Source: an uncultured Eubacteriales bacterium (GTDB lineage Bacteria; Bacillota; Clostridia; Christensenellales; Aristaeellaceae). Taken from it: 64,000 nt of DNA. Below the pieces are notes generated by a model, which worked only from the letters and a program-made list of their open reading frames with translations, did not search any database and was not told where the DNA came from. The translations under genes and the position numbers were made by a program. How positions within the stretch are numbered: the stretch's first letter is position 1; the number at the start of each line of letters is the position of its first letter. Positions 25,410-33,644 of the stretch are shown here, piece after piece. Where the stretch lies: positions 16,877 through 80,876 of the forward strand of contig CACWZP010000013.1 of assembly GCA_902765395.1 (NCBI GenBank), written 5' to 3'.

Positions 25410-27023
25410 CTATGCCTCCGGCCCGAGGCGATTGGCCTGAAGCCACTCGGCCACGTCCTCGGACAGCGTGGAGCCGCCGGAGTAGTGGACGGACAGTCCC
25501 TCGCCCATGTTGGCCTCCGGGGCCAGCTTGGCAATTGCCGTCAGGCTCTGGCCGAAGCGCCCGCCGCCGTGGGAGCAGAAGGGCACGATGCGCTTGCCCG
25601 CGAAGTCGTACTGCTCCAGGAAGGACGCGATGGGCATGGGGATGGACGCCCACCAGTTGGGATAGCCCAGCAGCACGGTGTCATAGGCCGCCATGTCGTC
25701 CACATGGCCCGCGATCTCCGGCCGGGCCTCCAGCACGGAATCGTCGAAGTAGTTCTCCTCGATCTCGTAGAGATAGTAGCCGTAGAAGTTGGCGTCGTCC
25801 GCGTCCAGCGAGCGCTCCAGGTTGAAGGGCGTGGCCGTGCCCGCGCGGCAGGCGTACTCCCACTCCGCCTCCGTGGGCAGGCGGTAGCCGTCTGCGGCGC
25901 GATCCCATGTGACGGATTCGCCGTCGATGGCATACACCGGCGTCAGGCCCGCCGCCTCGCTCCGCGCGTTGGCGTATCGGACCGCATCCAGCCAGGAGAT
26001 GTTCTCCACGGGCAGGTTTTCACCGGTGAAGGTGCTGGGGTTTGAGCCCATCACAGCCTCCCATTCGGCCTGGGTGGTCTCGTAAGGGGCAATGTAGAAG
26101 GAGGCCAGCGTCACCTCGTGCGGCGTCTCGTCGTCGATGCGCCAGTTCTCGTCCTCCGGGCTGCCTATCCGGAAGGCGCCGCCCTCGACGAGGACGAAGC
26201 CGTCGTCCAAAGGCGCAGCTTCCGGGTTCGCCTCCGGCCCGGCGGCCTGCCACGGGGGTTCCGCCGCGCTGCCCCAGCCGGAATCAAAGCCGGAATCGTT
26301 CCGGTTCGGCCATATCATGTTCAGGATCCCTCCCATCGCAACCGCCGCCAGCACCAGCGCCACCGGCGCGAGCGGATTGCCGCCCTTTCTGCCGCGCAAT
26401 GCCAGCGCGATCTGCCAGCCCGCATAGGCCCAGAACAGCAGCATGGCCACGTTCTTCAGCAGCACCAGCACCCCGGCCTTTTCATAGTCCAGGAAGGCGA
26501 AGGGCACCCGGAAGAACAGGTAGTTCGGCATGCCGTTTTTGAGGAACAGCCACAGGCCCACGCCCGCCACCGCCGCCCCGGCGACGGACAGCGCGCGCCG
26601 CGCCCGATCCTTCAGCCCTGCCAGCATCATCGGCACGTGCAGGCCCAGGTGCAATCCCATCAGCACGAACGACCAGTGGGACATGGAAAGGTGCGTCACC
26701 CGCACGAAGGACACCCGCGCAATGCCGTACAGGAAGGGCACGGCGTAGTTGCTCATGGCCATGCCGCAGAAGGCCGTCAGCGCGAAGGAGACGAGCAGCA
26801 GCGCGTTCACGCAAGTGGAGACGGCGCGCCAAGCGCTGTACTTTCCCTTGAACGCCGCGCCGTACCAGCGCCGGTTGAGGATCTGGTGGACGATGACCAG
26901 CGCGGTCATGCCCATGCCCAGCCATTCGTGGGCGGCCTCGCCCATCACCTGATAGGCCATCTGCAAAAGCAGGAGGATGGTCATGCCAATGTCGATCGCC
27001 CTCCGCCGGTCTTTCTGTTTCAT
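25410..27023 (-). CDS. Chimera: DUF4405 membrane domain, half SUMF1 domain, half flavodoxin
   Basis: A 537-aa protein. Residues about 10-135 are a four-helix DUF4405 membrane domain (WLGMGMTALVIVHQILNRRW, HLSMSHWSFVLMGLHLGLH). More TM segments follow to about 250. Residues about 275-425 are the first half of a formylglycine-generating-enzyme (SUMF1) fold: VLVEGGAFRIGSPEDE, YETTQAEWEAVMGSNPS, YRLPTEAEWEYACRAGTATP. At EENYFDDSVLEARPEIAG it switches into the second half of a flavodoxin (YDTVLLGYPNWWASIPMPI, FCSHGGGRFGQSL). The SUMF1 C-terminus with the catalytic Cys and the flavodoxin FMN-phosphate loop are both missing. Neither half should work normally. It is last in the eight-gene operon and overlaps the flavodoxin gene by 4 bp. 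Confidence 0.85.
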   Translation of the reverse strand: MKQKDRRRAIDIGMTILLLLQMAYQVMGEAAHEWLGMGMTALVIVHQILNRRWYGAAFKGKYSAWRAVSTCVNALLLVSFALTAFCGMAMSNYAVPFLYGIARVSFVRVTHLSMSHWSFVLMGLHLGLHVPMMLAGLKDRARRALSVAGAAVAGVGLWLFLKNGMPNYLFFRVPFAFLDYEKAGVLVLLKNVAMLLFWAYAGWQIALALRGRKGGNPLAPVALVLAAVAMGGILNMIWPNRNDSGFDSGWGSAAEPPWQAAGPEANPEAAPLDDGFVLVEGGAFRIGSPEDENWRIDDETPHEVTLASFYIAPYETTQAEWEAVMGSNPSTFTGENLPVENISWLDAVRYANARSEAAGLTPVYAIDGESVTWDRAADGYRLPTEAEWEYACRAGTATPFNLERSLDADDANFYGYYLYEIEENYFDDSVLEARPEIAGHVDDMAAYDTVLLGYPNWWASIPMPIASFLEQYDFAGKRIVPFCSHGGGRFGQSLTAIAKLAPEANMGEGLSVHYSGGSTLSEDVAEWLQANRLGPEA

Positions 27024-27574
27024 TGCTTCAGCCCGTTCACCCAGTCGGTCAGCTCATCCTCGGAGGCGCCGCTGTTGAGCCGCGCGCCGTCCAGCCATGT
27101 GCCCGTGCCGGCCAGCTCGGCAAGGTCCCTGCCGCTGCGACCGATGCCGCTGCCGCCGGAGGTGCAGAAGGGGATCATGGTCATGTCGGTAAAGTCGTGG
27201 CTCTCCACGAAGGTGCACATGATGCGCGGCTCCTCGCCCCACCAGATGGGATAGCCGATGTAGACGGTGGTGTAGCCGGTCAGGTCGACGTTCTCGCCGG
27301 CGATTTCCGGCCGGGTCTCGGGATTGTCCTGCTCCCAGGTGGCGCGGGTGGAGCGGTCGTTGTAGTTCAGGTCCTCTTCGGTATAGGGCTCCGCGGGGAC
27401 GATCTCGTAGAGGTCCGCGCCAGTGACGCTGGCCAGCGTCTCTGCCACGCCCTTCGTGGTGCCCGTCGCGGAGAAATAGATCACCAGTGTGTCGCTGCGG
27501 GCCGCTTCCTCGGCCAGCGCGCCCACGCCCAGCAGCATGCAAAAAATCATCAGCATTGCGATCAGCTTTTTCAT
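27020..27574 (-). CDS. Exported flavodoxin
   Basis: A 184-aa protein. A signal peptide covers residues 1-21 (MLLGVGALA-EE), then a complete flavodoxin-like fold: phosphate loop VIYFSATGTTKGVAE, middle loop IGYPIWWGEEPR and FCTSGGSGIGRSG. The P-loop and W-containing loop would hold FMN. An exported flavodoxin suggests redox chemistry at the membrane's outer face, consistent with the membrane-anchored chimera that follows and shares this fold. It lies within the aldo/keto-reductase operon, 15 bp after the CMD-cupin gene. Confidence 0.88.
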   Translation of the reverse strand: MKKLIAMLMIFCMLLGVGALAEEAARSDTLVIYFSATGTTKGVAETLASVTGADLYEIVPAEPYTEEDLNYNDRSTRATWEQDNPETRPEIAGENVDLTGYTTVYIGYPIWWGEEPRIMCTFVESHDFTDMTMIPFCTSGGSGIGRSGRDLAELAGTGTWLDGARLNSGASEDELTDWVNGLKQ

Positions 27575-27589
27575 ATTGCAGCCCTCCTG

Positions 27590-28345
27590 TTATTGCAGTT
27601 TTCCATAGTCCTCATCCGACACGGCTTCCAGCCACTCGTTGCTCGTCTCATCGCCGGCCACCTCGATGGCCAGGTGGGAGAACCAGGAATCGGGCGCCGC
27701 GCCGTGCCAGTGCTTCACTTCAGCCGGGATGTTGACCACCTTGCCCGGCGTCATCTCCACGGCTTCCCTGCCCCATTCCTGATAATAGCCCCGGCCCCCG
27801 ACGCAGATCAGCATCTGGCCGCCGCCCTGCTTCGCGTGATGGACATGCCAGTTGTTGCGGCAGCCGGGCTCAAAGGTCACGTTGAACACCGGCACCTGCT
27901 CGGTGGACACCGGCGCGAGATAGCTCTGCCCGACAAAGAACTGCCCGTAGGGGTTCGACTCGCCGATGGGGAAGAAGATTTCGTTCTGATACCTGTCCTT
28001 TTCCGTCTGCGCGGGGACCTCCTCGCTCCAAACCTCCTTCGCCAGCCGGAACACCGCCCAGCCCTTGGGCCAGCCCACGTACATGGTGGCGTGGGTGATG
28101 ATGGCGGCGATCTCCTCCTTCGTCACGCCGTGGGCCTTGGCGTTCTGCAGATGATAGCTCAGGGAGCTGTCCGTGATGCCCGAGGCCATCAGGGAAACCA
28201 CCGTGACGATGCACTTGGTCTTTGTATCGATGGCCTCCTCGTTCCACACCTCGCCGAACAGCACGTCGTCGTTCAGGTGCGCGAACATCGGCGCGAACGC
28301 GCCGAGCTGCTGCCGGCCGGCGGTCTGTGTGATCTTTCCCTTCAT
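27590..28345 (-). CDS. Carboxymuconolactone decarboxylase-cupin fusion
   Basis: A 251-aa protein. Residues about 10-110 form a CMD/AhpD-like helical domain (KCIVTVVSLMASGITDSSL, EIAAIITHATMYVGWPKGW) without a visible CxxC redox pair. Residues about 135-240 form a cupin barrel with metal-type histidines (NNWHVHHAKQGGGQMLICV and EVKHWHGAAPDSW). The fusion is common in Firmicutes redox operons but its reaction is not established. Start at 28345 follows AAGGAGGAGAG. It is the sixth gene of the operon. Confidence 0.9.
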   Translation of the reverse strand: MKGKITQTAGRQQLGAFAPMFAHLNDDVLFGEVWNEEAIDTKTKCIVTVVSLMASGITDSSLSYHLQNAKAHGVTKEEIAAIITHATMYVGWPKGWAVFRLAKEVWSEEVPAQTEKDRYQNEIFFPIGESNPYGQFFVGQSYLAPVSTEQVPVFNVTFEPGCRNNWHVHHAKQGGGQMLICVGGRGYYQEWGREAVEMTPGKVVNIPAEVKHWHGAAPDSWFSHLAIEVAGDETSNEWLEAVSDEDYGKLQ

Positions 28346-28359
28346 ATCGCTCTCCTCCT

Positions 28360-29268
28360 TCATGTGAACAGGTTGACGATCATGCCCGTTCCCCAGGCAA
28401 AGGCCAGGGTGAACAGGATATAGATGATGAATCGCCGCCATCCCAGCACGATCTTCATCGCGCCGAGGTTGGTGATTTTGGTCGCGGGCCCGGTGACCAT
28501 GAACGCCGCGGCGCTGCCCATGCTCATGCCGTCTGCCAGCCATTGCTGCAACAGCGGTATCGTCCCGCCGCCGCACATGTACAGCGGCACGCCGATGGTG
28601 GCCGCCATCAGTACGCCGAAACCCTCGTTCTTTCCGAACAGGCCGCTGACAAAAGCGCTCGGGATGTGAATCTGATACAGCGCCGTCAGCAGTATGCCCA
28701 ATGCAAACATGGGGCCGGTGGCCTTGATGTTGCGCCACACGTTCTTGAGAAAGCGTATCAGCAGATTGGGGTCGGTGTCCTGGCTCGCACCCTCGTGAAA
28801 GCCGGTGAAGTCGAAGAAGAACTTGCCCCTGCCGCTGTAGAACAGGCGGATCAGCCACCCGGCCACGCAGCCGCAGAGGGTGCAGCTGGCGCAGCGGATG
28901 GCCACCGCCGTCCGCCCCAGCGCGCCGCTGTAGAAGACCAACTGGGGGTTCAAGAGGATGCTGGACATCATGAACGCCGCCAGGTAATCGTCCTTCACGC
29001 CCTGCTCGGAAAACGACGCCGCAATGGGGATCGTGCCGTACATGCACAGCGGCGAGGCCACGCCCAGCAGGCTCGCGGGAATGACGCCCAGCCATCCCAT
29101 TTTGCGCCGGCCCATTTTGGCGAACGCGCCGTGGATATACCGCTTGCCGAACACGGAGACCGCCGAGCCCAACAGGATGCCCAGCGCCCAGTACGGCGCG
29201 ATCTGGCGCACCTGGATGTCCAGATAGTACCAGAGGTAAATCGCCTCCCGGCGAATCCAATCAATCAT
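28360..29268 (-). CDS. Permease of the DUF318/ArsP family
   Basis: A 302-aa membrane protein with eight or nine hydrophobic segments in two halves. Each half has a Gly-rich signature (GVASPLCMYGTIPIAASF and GVPLYMCGGGTIPLLQQW). ArsP-type permeases export organoarsenicals or use paired cysteines; here one Cys lies in each signature (PLCMYGT, LYMCGGG). The cargo in this redox operon is unknown. The start overlaps the end of the DUF362 gene by 8 bp. Confidence 0.85.
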   Translation of the reverse strand: MIDWIRREAIYLWYYLDIQVRQIAPYWALGILLGSAVSVFGKRYIHGAFAKMGRRKMGWLGVIPASLLGVASPLCMYGTIPIAASFSEQGVKDDYLAAFMMSSILLNPQLVFYSGALGRTAVAIRCASCTLCGCVAGWLIRLFYSGRGKFFFDFTGFHEGASQDTDPNLLIRFLKNVWRNIKATGPMFALGILLTALYQIHIPSAFVSGLFGKNEGFGVLMAATIGVPLYMCGGGTIPLLQQWLADGMSMGSAAAFMVTGPATKITNLGAMKIVLGWRRFIIYILFTLAFAWGTGMIVNLFT

Positions 29269-30253
29269 CCAGGTTCACCAGACTATAGGCGCGGCTTCCA
29301 AGGCCAATCGCCTCGGCGGCGTCCAGCGTGTGCAGGCCGTTGCGGCTCTCGATGCGGGCCACGAGGCTTTCGCTGTCCGGCATGGCGTACACCAGGTCAA
29401 TGGCCGCCTGGTCGATGGCCAGCGGGTCGGTGGAGGCCAGTATGCCGATGTCGTGCATATCCGGCTCGTCGGGGTTGCCGTCGCAGTCGCAGTCCACAGA
29501 CAGGCGGTTCAGCACGCTGATGTAGACGATGTTGTCGCCCATCGCGGTGTCCACCGCCTTCGCGGCGTCGGCCATGGACTCCAGGAACGGGTCCTGGTCG
29601 CCCCAGATGCTGCCGCTGGTGCGGGTGCCGCCGGAGTGGATCCAAACCTTGCCCATGGACGAACCGAAGCCGATGGAGATGTTCTTGATGGCCCCGCCAA
29701 AGCCCGCCATGGCGTGCCCCTTGAAGTGGGAAAGCACCAGGAAGGAATCGTAATTGGCAAAATGGCTGCCCACATAGTCCACCGAGAGGACGTTGCCGCC
29801 CTCCACGGGCAGCTCCATGCTGTCCTCGGCGTCCAGGATGTCCACCTCAGCGATGTCGGTGAAGCCGTGGTCCTTCGCCAGTTGCATGTGCATGGCGGTG
29901 GAGGCGCGGCTGCCGCCATAAGCGGTGTTGCACTCCACGATGGTGCCGTCCAGCATCTTGACCAGGTCGCCGATCAGCGCCGGGCGCAGGTAGTTGCTGT
30001 TCTCGGATTCGCCGGTGGACAGCTTCACGCCCACCTTGCCGGGCAATTCAACGTTCAGCGCCTGATAGGCTTTGACCAGGCTTTTCGGGGTGATGTCACT
30101 GATAAAGTACACCGCAGCCGGGGCGGCCTCGTCCTGATGGGGCAGCGCAGACAGGTCGATTGCCACGCCGCCATTGGTGGTCAGGTCCGCCGCCAGCGCA
30201 TAACTGCAGCAGAGGCAGAGCGCCAGAAATGCGGTCAACAGCTTTTTGATCAT
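29261..30253 (-). CDS. Exported DUF362 protein
   Basis: A 330-aa protein. A signal peptide covers residues 1-21 (CCSYALAAD), followed by one DUF362 domain (AVYFISDITPKSLVKAYQAL, VKLSTGESENSNYL, LSHFKGHAMAGFGGAIKNIS). The 4Fe-4S ferredoxin domain often fused to DUF362 is absent. DUF362 has no firmly assigned chemistry but often sits among redox enzymes. It overlaps its neighbours on both sides by 4 and 8 bp. A cysteine/aspartate cluster (VDCDCDGNPDEPD) could bind a divalent cation. Confidence 0.85.
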   Translation of the reverse strand: MIKKLLTAFLALCLCCSYALAADLTTNGGVAIDLSALPHQDEAAPAAVYFISDITPKSLVKAYQALNVELPGKVGVKLSTGESENSNYLRPALIGDLVKMLDGTIVECNTAYGGSRASTAMHMQLAKDHGFTDIAEVDILDAEDSMELPVEGGNVLSVDYVGSHFANYDSFLVLSHFKGHAMAGFGGAIKNISIGFGSSMGKVWIHSGGTRTSGSIWGDQDPFLESMADAAKAVDTAMGDNIVYISVLNRLSVDCDCDGNPDEPDMHDIGILASTDPLAIDQAAIDLVYAMPDSESLVARIESRNGLHTLDAAEAIGLGSRAYSLVNLDD

Positions 30254-30792
30254 GCGTTCATCCTCCCGCAGTCGCCCACCTTTTCGCCAGTCACGAAATA
30301 CTCGTAGGTCGGGAACTCGAACAGCACCGGCTTGAAGGTGTGATGGTCGATCTTGCCCTTTTCGTTCAGCACGCTCTCGTCGGCGTAGGTCGCCAGAATC
30401 CTGCAGATGAAGTGGTCAAAGTGCTCCAGCTCGTAGTTTCCGTCCACCTCGCACTCGATGGACACCTTCGCATCGTCGATCAGCGGCGCGCCGTTCTCGC
30501 CCATCGTCCAGGCGAACGCTTCCGACTTGTCCGCCTTGTTCCCGCTGATCGTGCCCATGCGGTCAGCCGCCTTCAGCCAGGAGGCGTCCACTACGTTCAC
30601 GGACAGCTTGCCCGTCTCCCGGATGCCCTTGTTGATGTAGTGCGCCTGCACCAGCGACACCATCAAGTGGCTGTGGGCCATGGTGCCCGCGTGGGCCACC
30701 AGCGTCCAGGTGGGCTTGCCGTCCACCATCGCGCCCACCACGATCAGCGGGCTGGGATACAGTGCCAGCGTCGCGCCAATGTTCTTCTTCAT
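30250..30792 (-). CDS. Flavin reductase-like (flavoredoxin) protein
   Basis: A 180-aa cytoplasmic split-barrel flavoprotein. It begins IGATLALYPSPLIVVGAMVD, the usual start of flavoredoxins. SLVQAHYINKGIRETGKLSV and the C-terminal ATYADESVLNEKGKIDHH also match the family. It probably binds FMN and passes electrons within the operon's redox system. It is spaced 1 bp from the upstream aldo/keto reductase and overlaps DUF362 by 4 bp. Confidence 0.88.
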   Translation of the reverse strand: MKKNIGATLALYPSPLIVVGAMVDGKPTWTLVAHAGTMAHSHLMVSLVQAHYINKGIRETGKLSVNVVDASWLKAADRMGTISGNKADKSEAFAWTMGENGAPLIDDAKVSIECEVDGNYELEHFDHFICRILATYADESVLNEKGKIDHHTFKPVLFEFPTYEYFVTGEKVGDCGRMNA

Positions 30793-30793
30793 G

Positions 30794-31726
30794 TCACTTC
30801 ATCTCCTTTTCCCAGAAGCGGACGACGTTGAGGTTCAGGCTGTCGGCCAGCGCTTCAAGGCCCTTTGTCTCCTCGTCGGTCAGGGTGACGCCGGCCGCCT
30901 TCACCGCGTCCTCCACGTGGCTGACCTTCGTCACGCCGATGATCGGCAGCGTGCCCTTGGCGATGGCCCAGGCCACTGGGATCTGGGCAGCGCCCACACC
31001 GTACTTGTCCGCCAGGCGCTTCAGCTCCCCGTTCAGCACCTCCAGCTTGTCCAGCACCGGGTTGTAAGTCTCGGCGCGGGCGGAGCCCTCGGGCATGGGG
31101 TGCCGGGTGTCATACTTGCCGGACAGCGCGCCCTGCTCCAGCACCATGTAGGCGAAGAAGGTTATGCCGTTCTCCCGGCAGTAATCCAGTATGCCGGATT
31201 CCTCGGAGGAGCGGTTGATGAGGCTCAGGTGGTTCTGCACCGCGGACAGCTTCAGGCCGTGGGCCTTCAGGATGTCGTTGGCCTGCTTGATTTCGGCCAG
31301 GTTGTGGTTCGACACGCCCAGCAGCGGCACGTCGTCCCGGCCCTCGTAGTACCTCGCCAGCTCCTCCGTCCAGTGGGGCGCGTCCCAGACGTTGTGGATC
31401 CAGTAGATGTCGAAGCGATCGAGGTTCATCAGCTTCAGCTGCATGCCGATCATGTCCGCCATCGCGGTGGGTTTGCCATTGGCGCACTGGGGCGTGAACT
31501 TGTCGGAGATCAGGCAGGATTCCCGAGGCAGGTCCTTAATGAACCCCGCCAGCACCTTCTCGGAGGTGCCCATGCCGTAGGCGTAGGCAGTGTCCCACAG
31601 GTTCAGGCCGCTGGCCATCGCCGCGTCGAAGATGGGTCTCAGCGCCTCGGCAGTGAAGTCGTTTCCAAAGGTTCCATCATTGCCCCAGGCCCACGCGCCG
31701 AGGGCGATTTTCGGCAGCTTGCTCAT
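30794..31726 (-). CDS. Aldo/keto reductase (second of two)
   Basis: A 310-aa NAD(P)H-dependent oxidoreductase. The catalytic Asp and Tyr are in LWDTAYAYGMGTSE and the NADP-binding end in AKGTLPIIGVTKVSHVEDA. Catalytic Lys is in CLISDKFTP, and His is replaced by Asn in YWIHNVWDAP or lies one residue earlier. It would reduce aldehydes, ketones or quinones. Start MSKLPKIALG at 31726 follows GGAGGAAAG. It lies 13 bp after the first aldo/keto reductase. Confidence 0.92.
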   Translation of the reverse strand: MSKLPKIALGAWAWGNDGTFGNDFTAEALRPIFDAAMASGLNLWDTAYAYGMGTSEKVLAGFIKDLPRESCLISDKFTPQCANGKPTAMADMIGMQLKLMNLDRFDIYWIHNVWDAPHWTEELARYYEGRDDVPLLGVSNHNLAEIKQANDILKAHGLKLSAVQNHLSLINRSSEESGILDYCRENGITFFAYMVLEQGALSGKYDTRHPMPEGSARAETYNPVLDKLEVLNGELKRLADKYGVGAAQIPVAWAIAKGTLPIIGVTKVSHVEDAVKAAGVTLTDEETKGLEALADSLNLNVVRFWEKEMK

Positions 31727-31739
31727 GGTTCTTTCCTCC

Positions 31740-32777
31740 TCATATCTTCTGGTTTCCGGTCGTCCACACATGCTTTTCCTTTGCGTTCGCGGGTTTGTTT
31801 TGCGCCATGACGCCCGCCAGCGGATGCGGCACATAGGGCGCTTCGAGATACGATATTTCCTCGTCCGTCAATTCAAGCTCCACGGCCTTCGCCGCGCCCT
31901 CGATGTGATGCAGCTTCGTCGCGCCGACTACGGGTGATGTTACCTTGGTCAGCAGCCACGCCAGGGACACCTCCGTCATGCTCACGCCGCGCCTGTCGGC
32001 GATCTCCGAAACGCGGCGGATGATGACTTCATCCTGCGCCTTCATGGCGTCGTACTTGAACTTCGCGTAGGCGTCCTTTTCCAACCGGTTAGAGGTCTCG
32101 CCGGGCTTGCGGGCCAGCCTGCCCGAGGCCAGGGCGCTGTAGGGCGTGAGGGCGATGTTTTCCGAATCGCAGCAGGGCGCCATCTCCCGCTCCTCCTCCC
32201 GGAAGATCAGGTTGTAGTGCCCCTGCACGGACACGAACTTCGCCCAACCCTCCCGCTCGGCGATGGCGTTGGCCTTGGCCAGCTGCCAGGCGAAGCAGTT
32301 GGAGATGCCGATATACCGCGCCTTGCCCGCCACCACCTGGCGGTTCAGGCCGTCCAGGATGTCCTCGATGGGCGTCTGCCAGTCCCACATGTGGTAGATA
32401 TACAGGTCCACGTAGTCCATGCCCAGGTTCTCAAGGCTCTTGTTGAGCATCATCTCGATGTGCTGCTGGCCGGTGACGCCCGCCTCGATCTCATCCTGCG
32501 TCCTCGGCAGGAACTTGGTGGCCACCACCACGTCGTCGCGGCGTGCGAAATCCCGCAGCGCGCGGCCCACGTACTGCTCGCTGGTGCCGGACTGGTAGGC
32601 GATGGCGGTGTCGTAGAAGTTGACGCCCAGCTCCAAGCCCCGCTTGATGATCTGGCGGGAGTGTTCCTCGTCCAGCGTCCAGGCGTGCTGGCCCTGGCCG
32701 GGATCGCCAAAGCCCATGCAGCCCATGCAGATGCGGGAGACGTTCAAGTCGCTGCCGCCAAGTTTCGCGTATTTCAT
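31740..32777 (-). CDS. Aldo/keto reductase (first of two, operon leader)
   Basis: A 345-aa enzyme of the YajO/Tas-like group. FYDTAIAYQSGTSEQYVG holds catalytic Asp and Tyr, VVVATKFLPR the Lys, and DLYIYHMWDW the His. The cofactor end is VTSPVVGATKLHHIEGA. It starts MKYAKLGGSDLNVSRICMGC at 32777. It heads the eight-gene operon behind a promoter overlapped by two TetR boxes, so it is probably induced together with the MATE exporter at 33645. Confidence 0.93.
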   Translation of the reverse strand: MKYAKLGGSDLNVSRICMGCMGFGDPGQGQHAWTLDEEHSRQIIKRGLELGVNFYDTAIAYQSGTSEQYVGRALRDFARRDDVVVATKFLPRTQDEIEAGVTGQQHIEMMLNKSLENLGMDYVDLYIYHMWDWQTPIEDILDGLNRQVVAGKARYIGISNCFAWQLAKANAIAEREGWAKFVSVQGHYNLIFREEEREMAPCCDSENIALTPYSALASGRLARKPGETSNRLEKDAYAKFKYDAMKAQDEVIIRRVSEIADRRGVSMTEVSLAWLLTKVTSPVVGATKLHHIEGAAKAVELELTDEEISYLEAPYVPHPLAGVMAQNKPANAKEKHVWTTGNQKI

Positions 32778-32814
32778 ATTCCGTTCGCCCCCCTGTTCCT
32801 TGCACGAAATAAAC

Positions 32815-32862
32815 TGACATCGTGTCATTTCATAGTATACACTATCTCTGACGCGATGTCAA
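32815..32862 (-). promoter_or_regulatory. TetR-controlled promoter of the redox operon
   Basis: Minus strand TTGACA (32862-32857), 17-bp spacer, TATACT (32839-32834). Two 13-bp palindromes flank the -10 box: TGACGCGATGTCA (32849-32861, covering the -35) and TGACATCGTGTCA (32815-32827). They match the pair in the TetR/MATE intergenic region, so the TetR at 32885 is the likely repressor. Confidence 0.8.
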
Positions 32863-32884
32863 TACTTTATTTACCGTTTTACTG

Positions 32885-33505
32885 CTATTTCAGCAGCGCT
32901 CGGATGCAGTTGAAGGCGATGTCGTAGACGCTCATGTACACGAAATCCAGCCCCGCCTCCGCCATGGCCTTGCGCTGTTTCCCGGAGACCGTGGTGTAGG
33001 GATAGATGCCATACAGGAACGGCAGGAAGGCATACAGGAAATCCTGCCGGGCCTTCGCGTCCATGTCGGGAAAGAATTTGGTGAGGCAGCGATGCAGCGC
33101 CTCGATGGACGCGCCGTAAGCCTGCTTGAAATCCACCAGGCACTCCGCCCGGCTGTTTTCCTCCATATCGAAGTGGTTCATGCTCAACAGCTTCAACAGC
33201 ATGCCTCGCTTTTCCAGGGAGTGGGCCAGGGTGCTTGAAAACGCCTCGGCGCTCATGGTCGTATAGTCGTCCGCCACGGCGTTCAGCTCCTCCACCCAGC
33301 GCTCATACTCCTTCTGCATCAGCGCAAGGAAGATCTCCTCCTTGGTCTGGAAATAATTGTAGATGGAGGTGCGCGTGAAGCTGGTGGCCCCGGCGATGTC
33401 CTTTAAGGTGATCTCCTTGAAGCTTTTTGTCTGATAGAGCTTTTCGCAGGCGGAGATGATCTCCTCCCGGCGCGCGTTCGTCAATTCCACGGAACCCTTG
33501 GGCAT
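32885..33505 (-). CDS. TetR/AcrR family repressor
   Basis: A 206-aa regulator. An N-terminal HTH (residues about 10-60: IISACEKLYQTKSFKEITLK, IAGATSFTRTSIYNYFQTKEE) is followed by an all-helical ligand/dimer domain. It lies just upstream of the redox operon on the same strand and divergent from the MATE gene at 33645. Palindromes of the form TGACRYNRYGTCA overlap its own promoter, the MATE promoter and the operon promoter. It is therefore probably autoregulated and controls all three. Inducer unknown; aldehydes or quinones would fit the target enzymes. Confidence 0.92.
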   Translation of the reverse strand: MPKGSVELTNARREEIISACEKLYQTKSFKEITLKDIAGATSFTRTSIYNYFQTKEEIFLALMQKEYERWVEELNAVADDYTTMSAEAFSSTLAHSLEKRGMLLKLLSMNHFDMEENSRAECLVDFKQAYGASIEALHRCLTKFFPDMDAKARQDFLYAFLPFLYGIYPYTTVSGKQRKAMAEAGLDFVYMSVYDIAFNCIRALLK

Positions 33506-33535
33506 GATGACACTTCCTTTCTCAAATCCCCCTCG

Positions 33536-33610
33536 ATTATACCATCATTATGACGCTGTGTCAATATGTGATTCCATCATATTGACGCAGCGTCATAATT
33601 GTGGTACACT
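33536..33610. promoter_or_regulatory. Divergent TetR/MATE promoters with paired operators
   Basis: Minus promoter (TetR): TTGACA (33564-33559), 17 bp, TATAAT (33541-33536). Plus promoter (MATE): TTGACG (33582-33587), 17 bp, TACACT (33605-33610). Palindrome TGACGCTGTGTCA (33551-33563) covers the minus -35 region and TGACGCAGCGTCA (33583-33595) the plus -35 region. The whole block from 33548 is itself a long inverted repeat. Confidence 0.82.
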
Positions 33611-33644
33611 GTATGCATCTGATGGAAGACAGAGGGATCGAAGC

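Noticed and set aside
33548-33600. Long inverted repeat considered as a mobile-element end
   Set aside because: It is fully explained by two TetR operators arranged symmetrically over divergent promoters.
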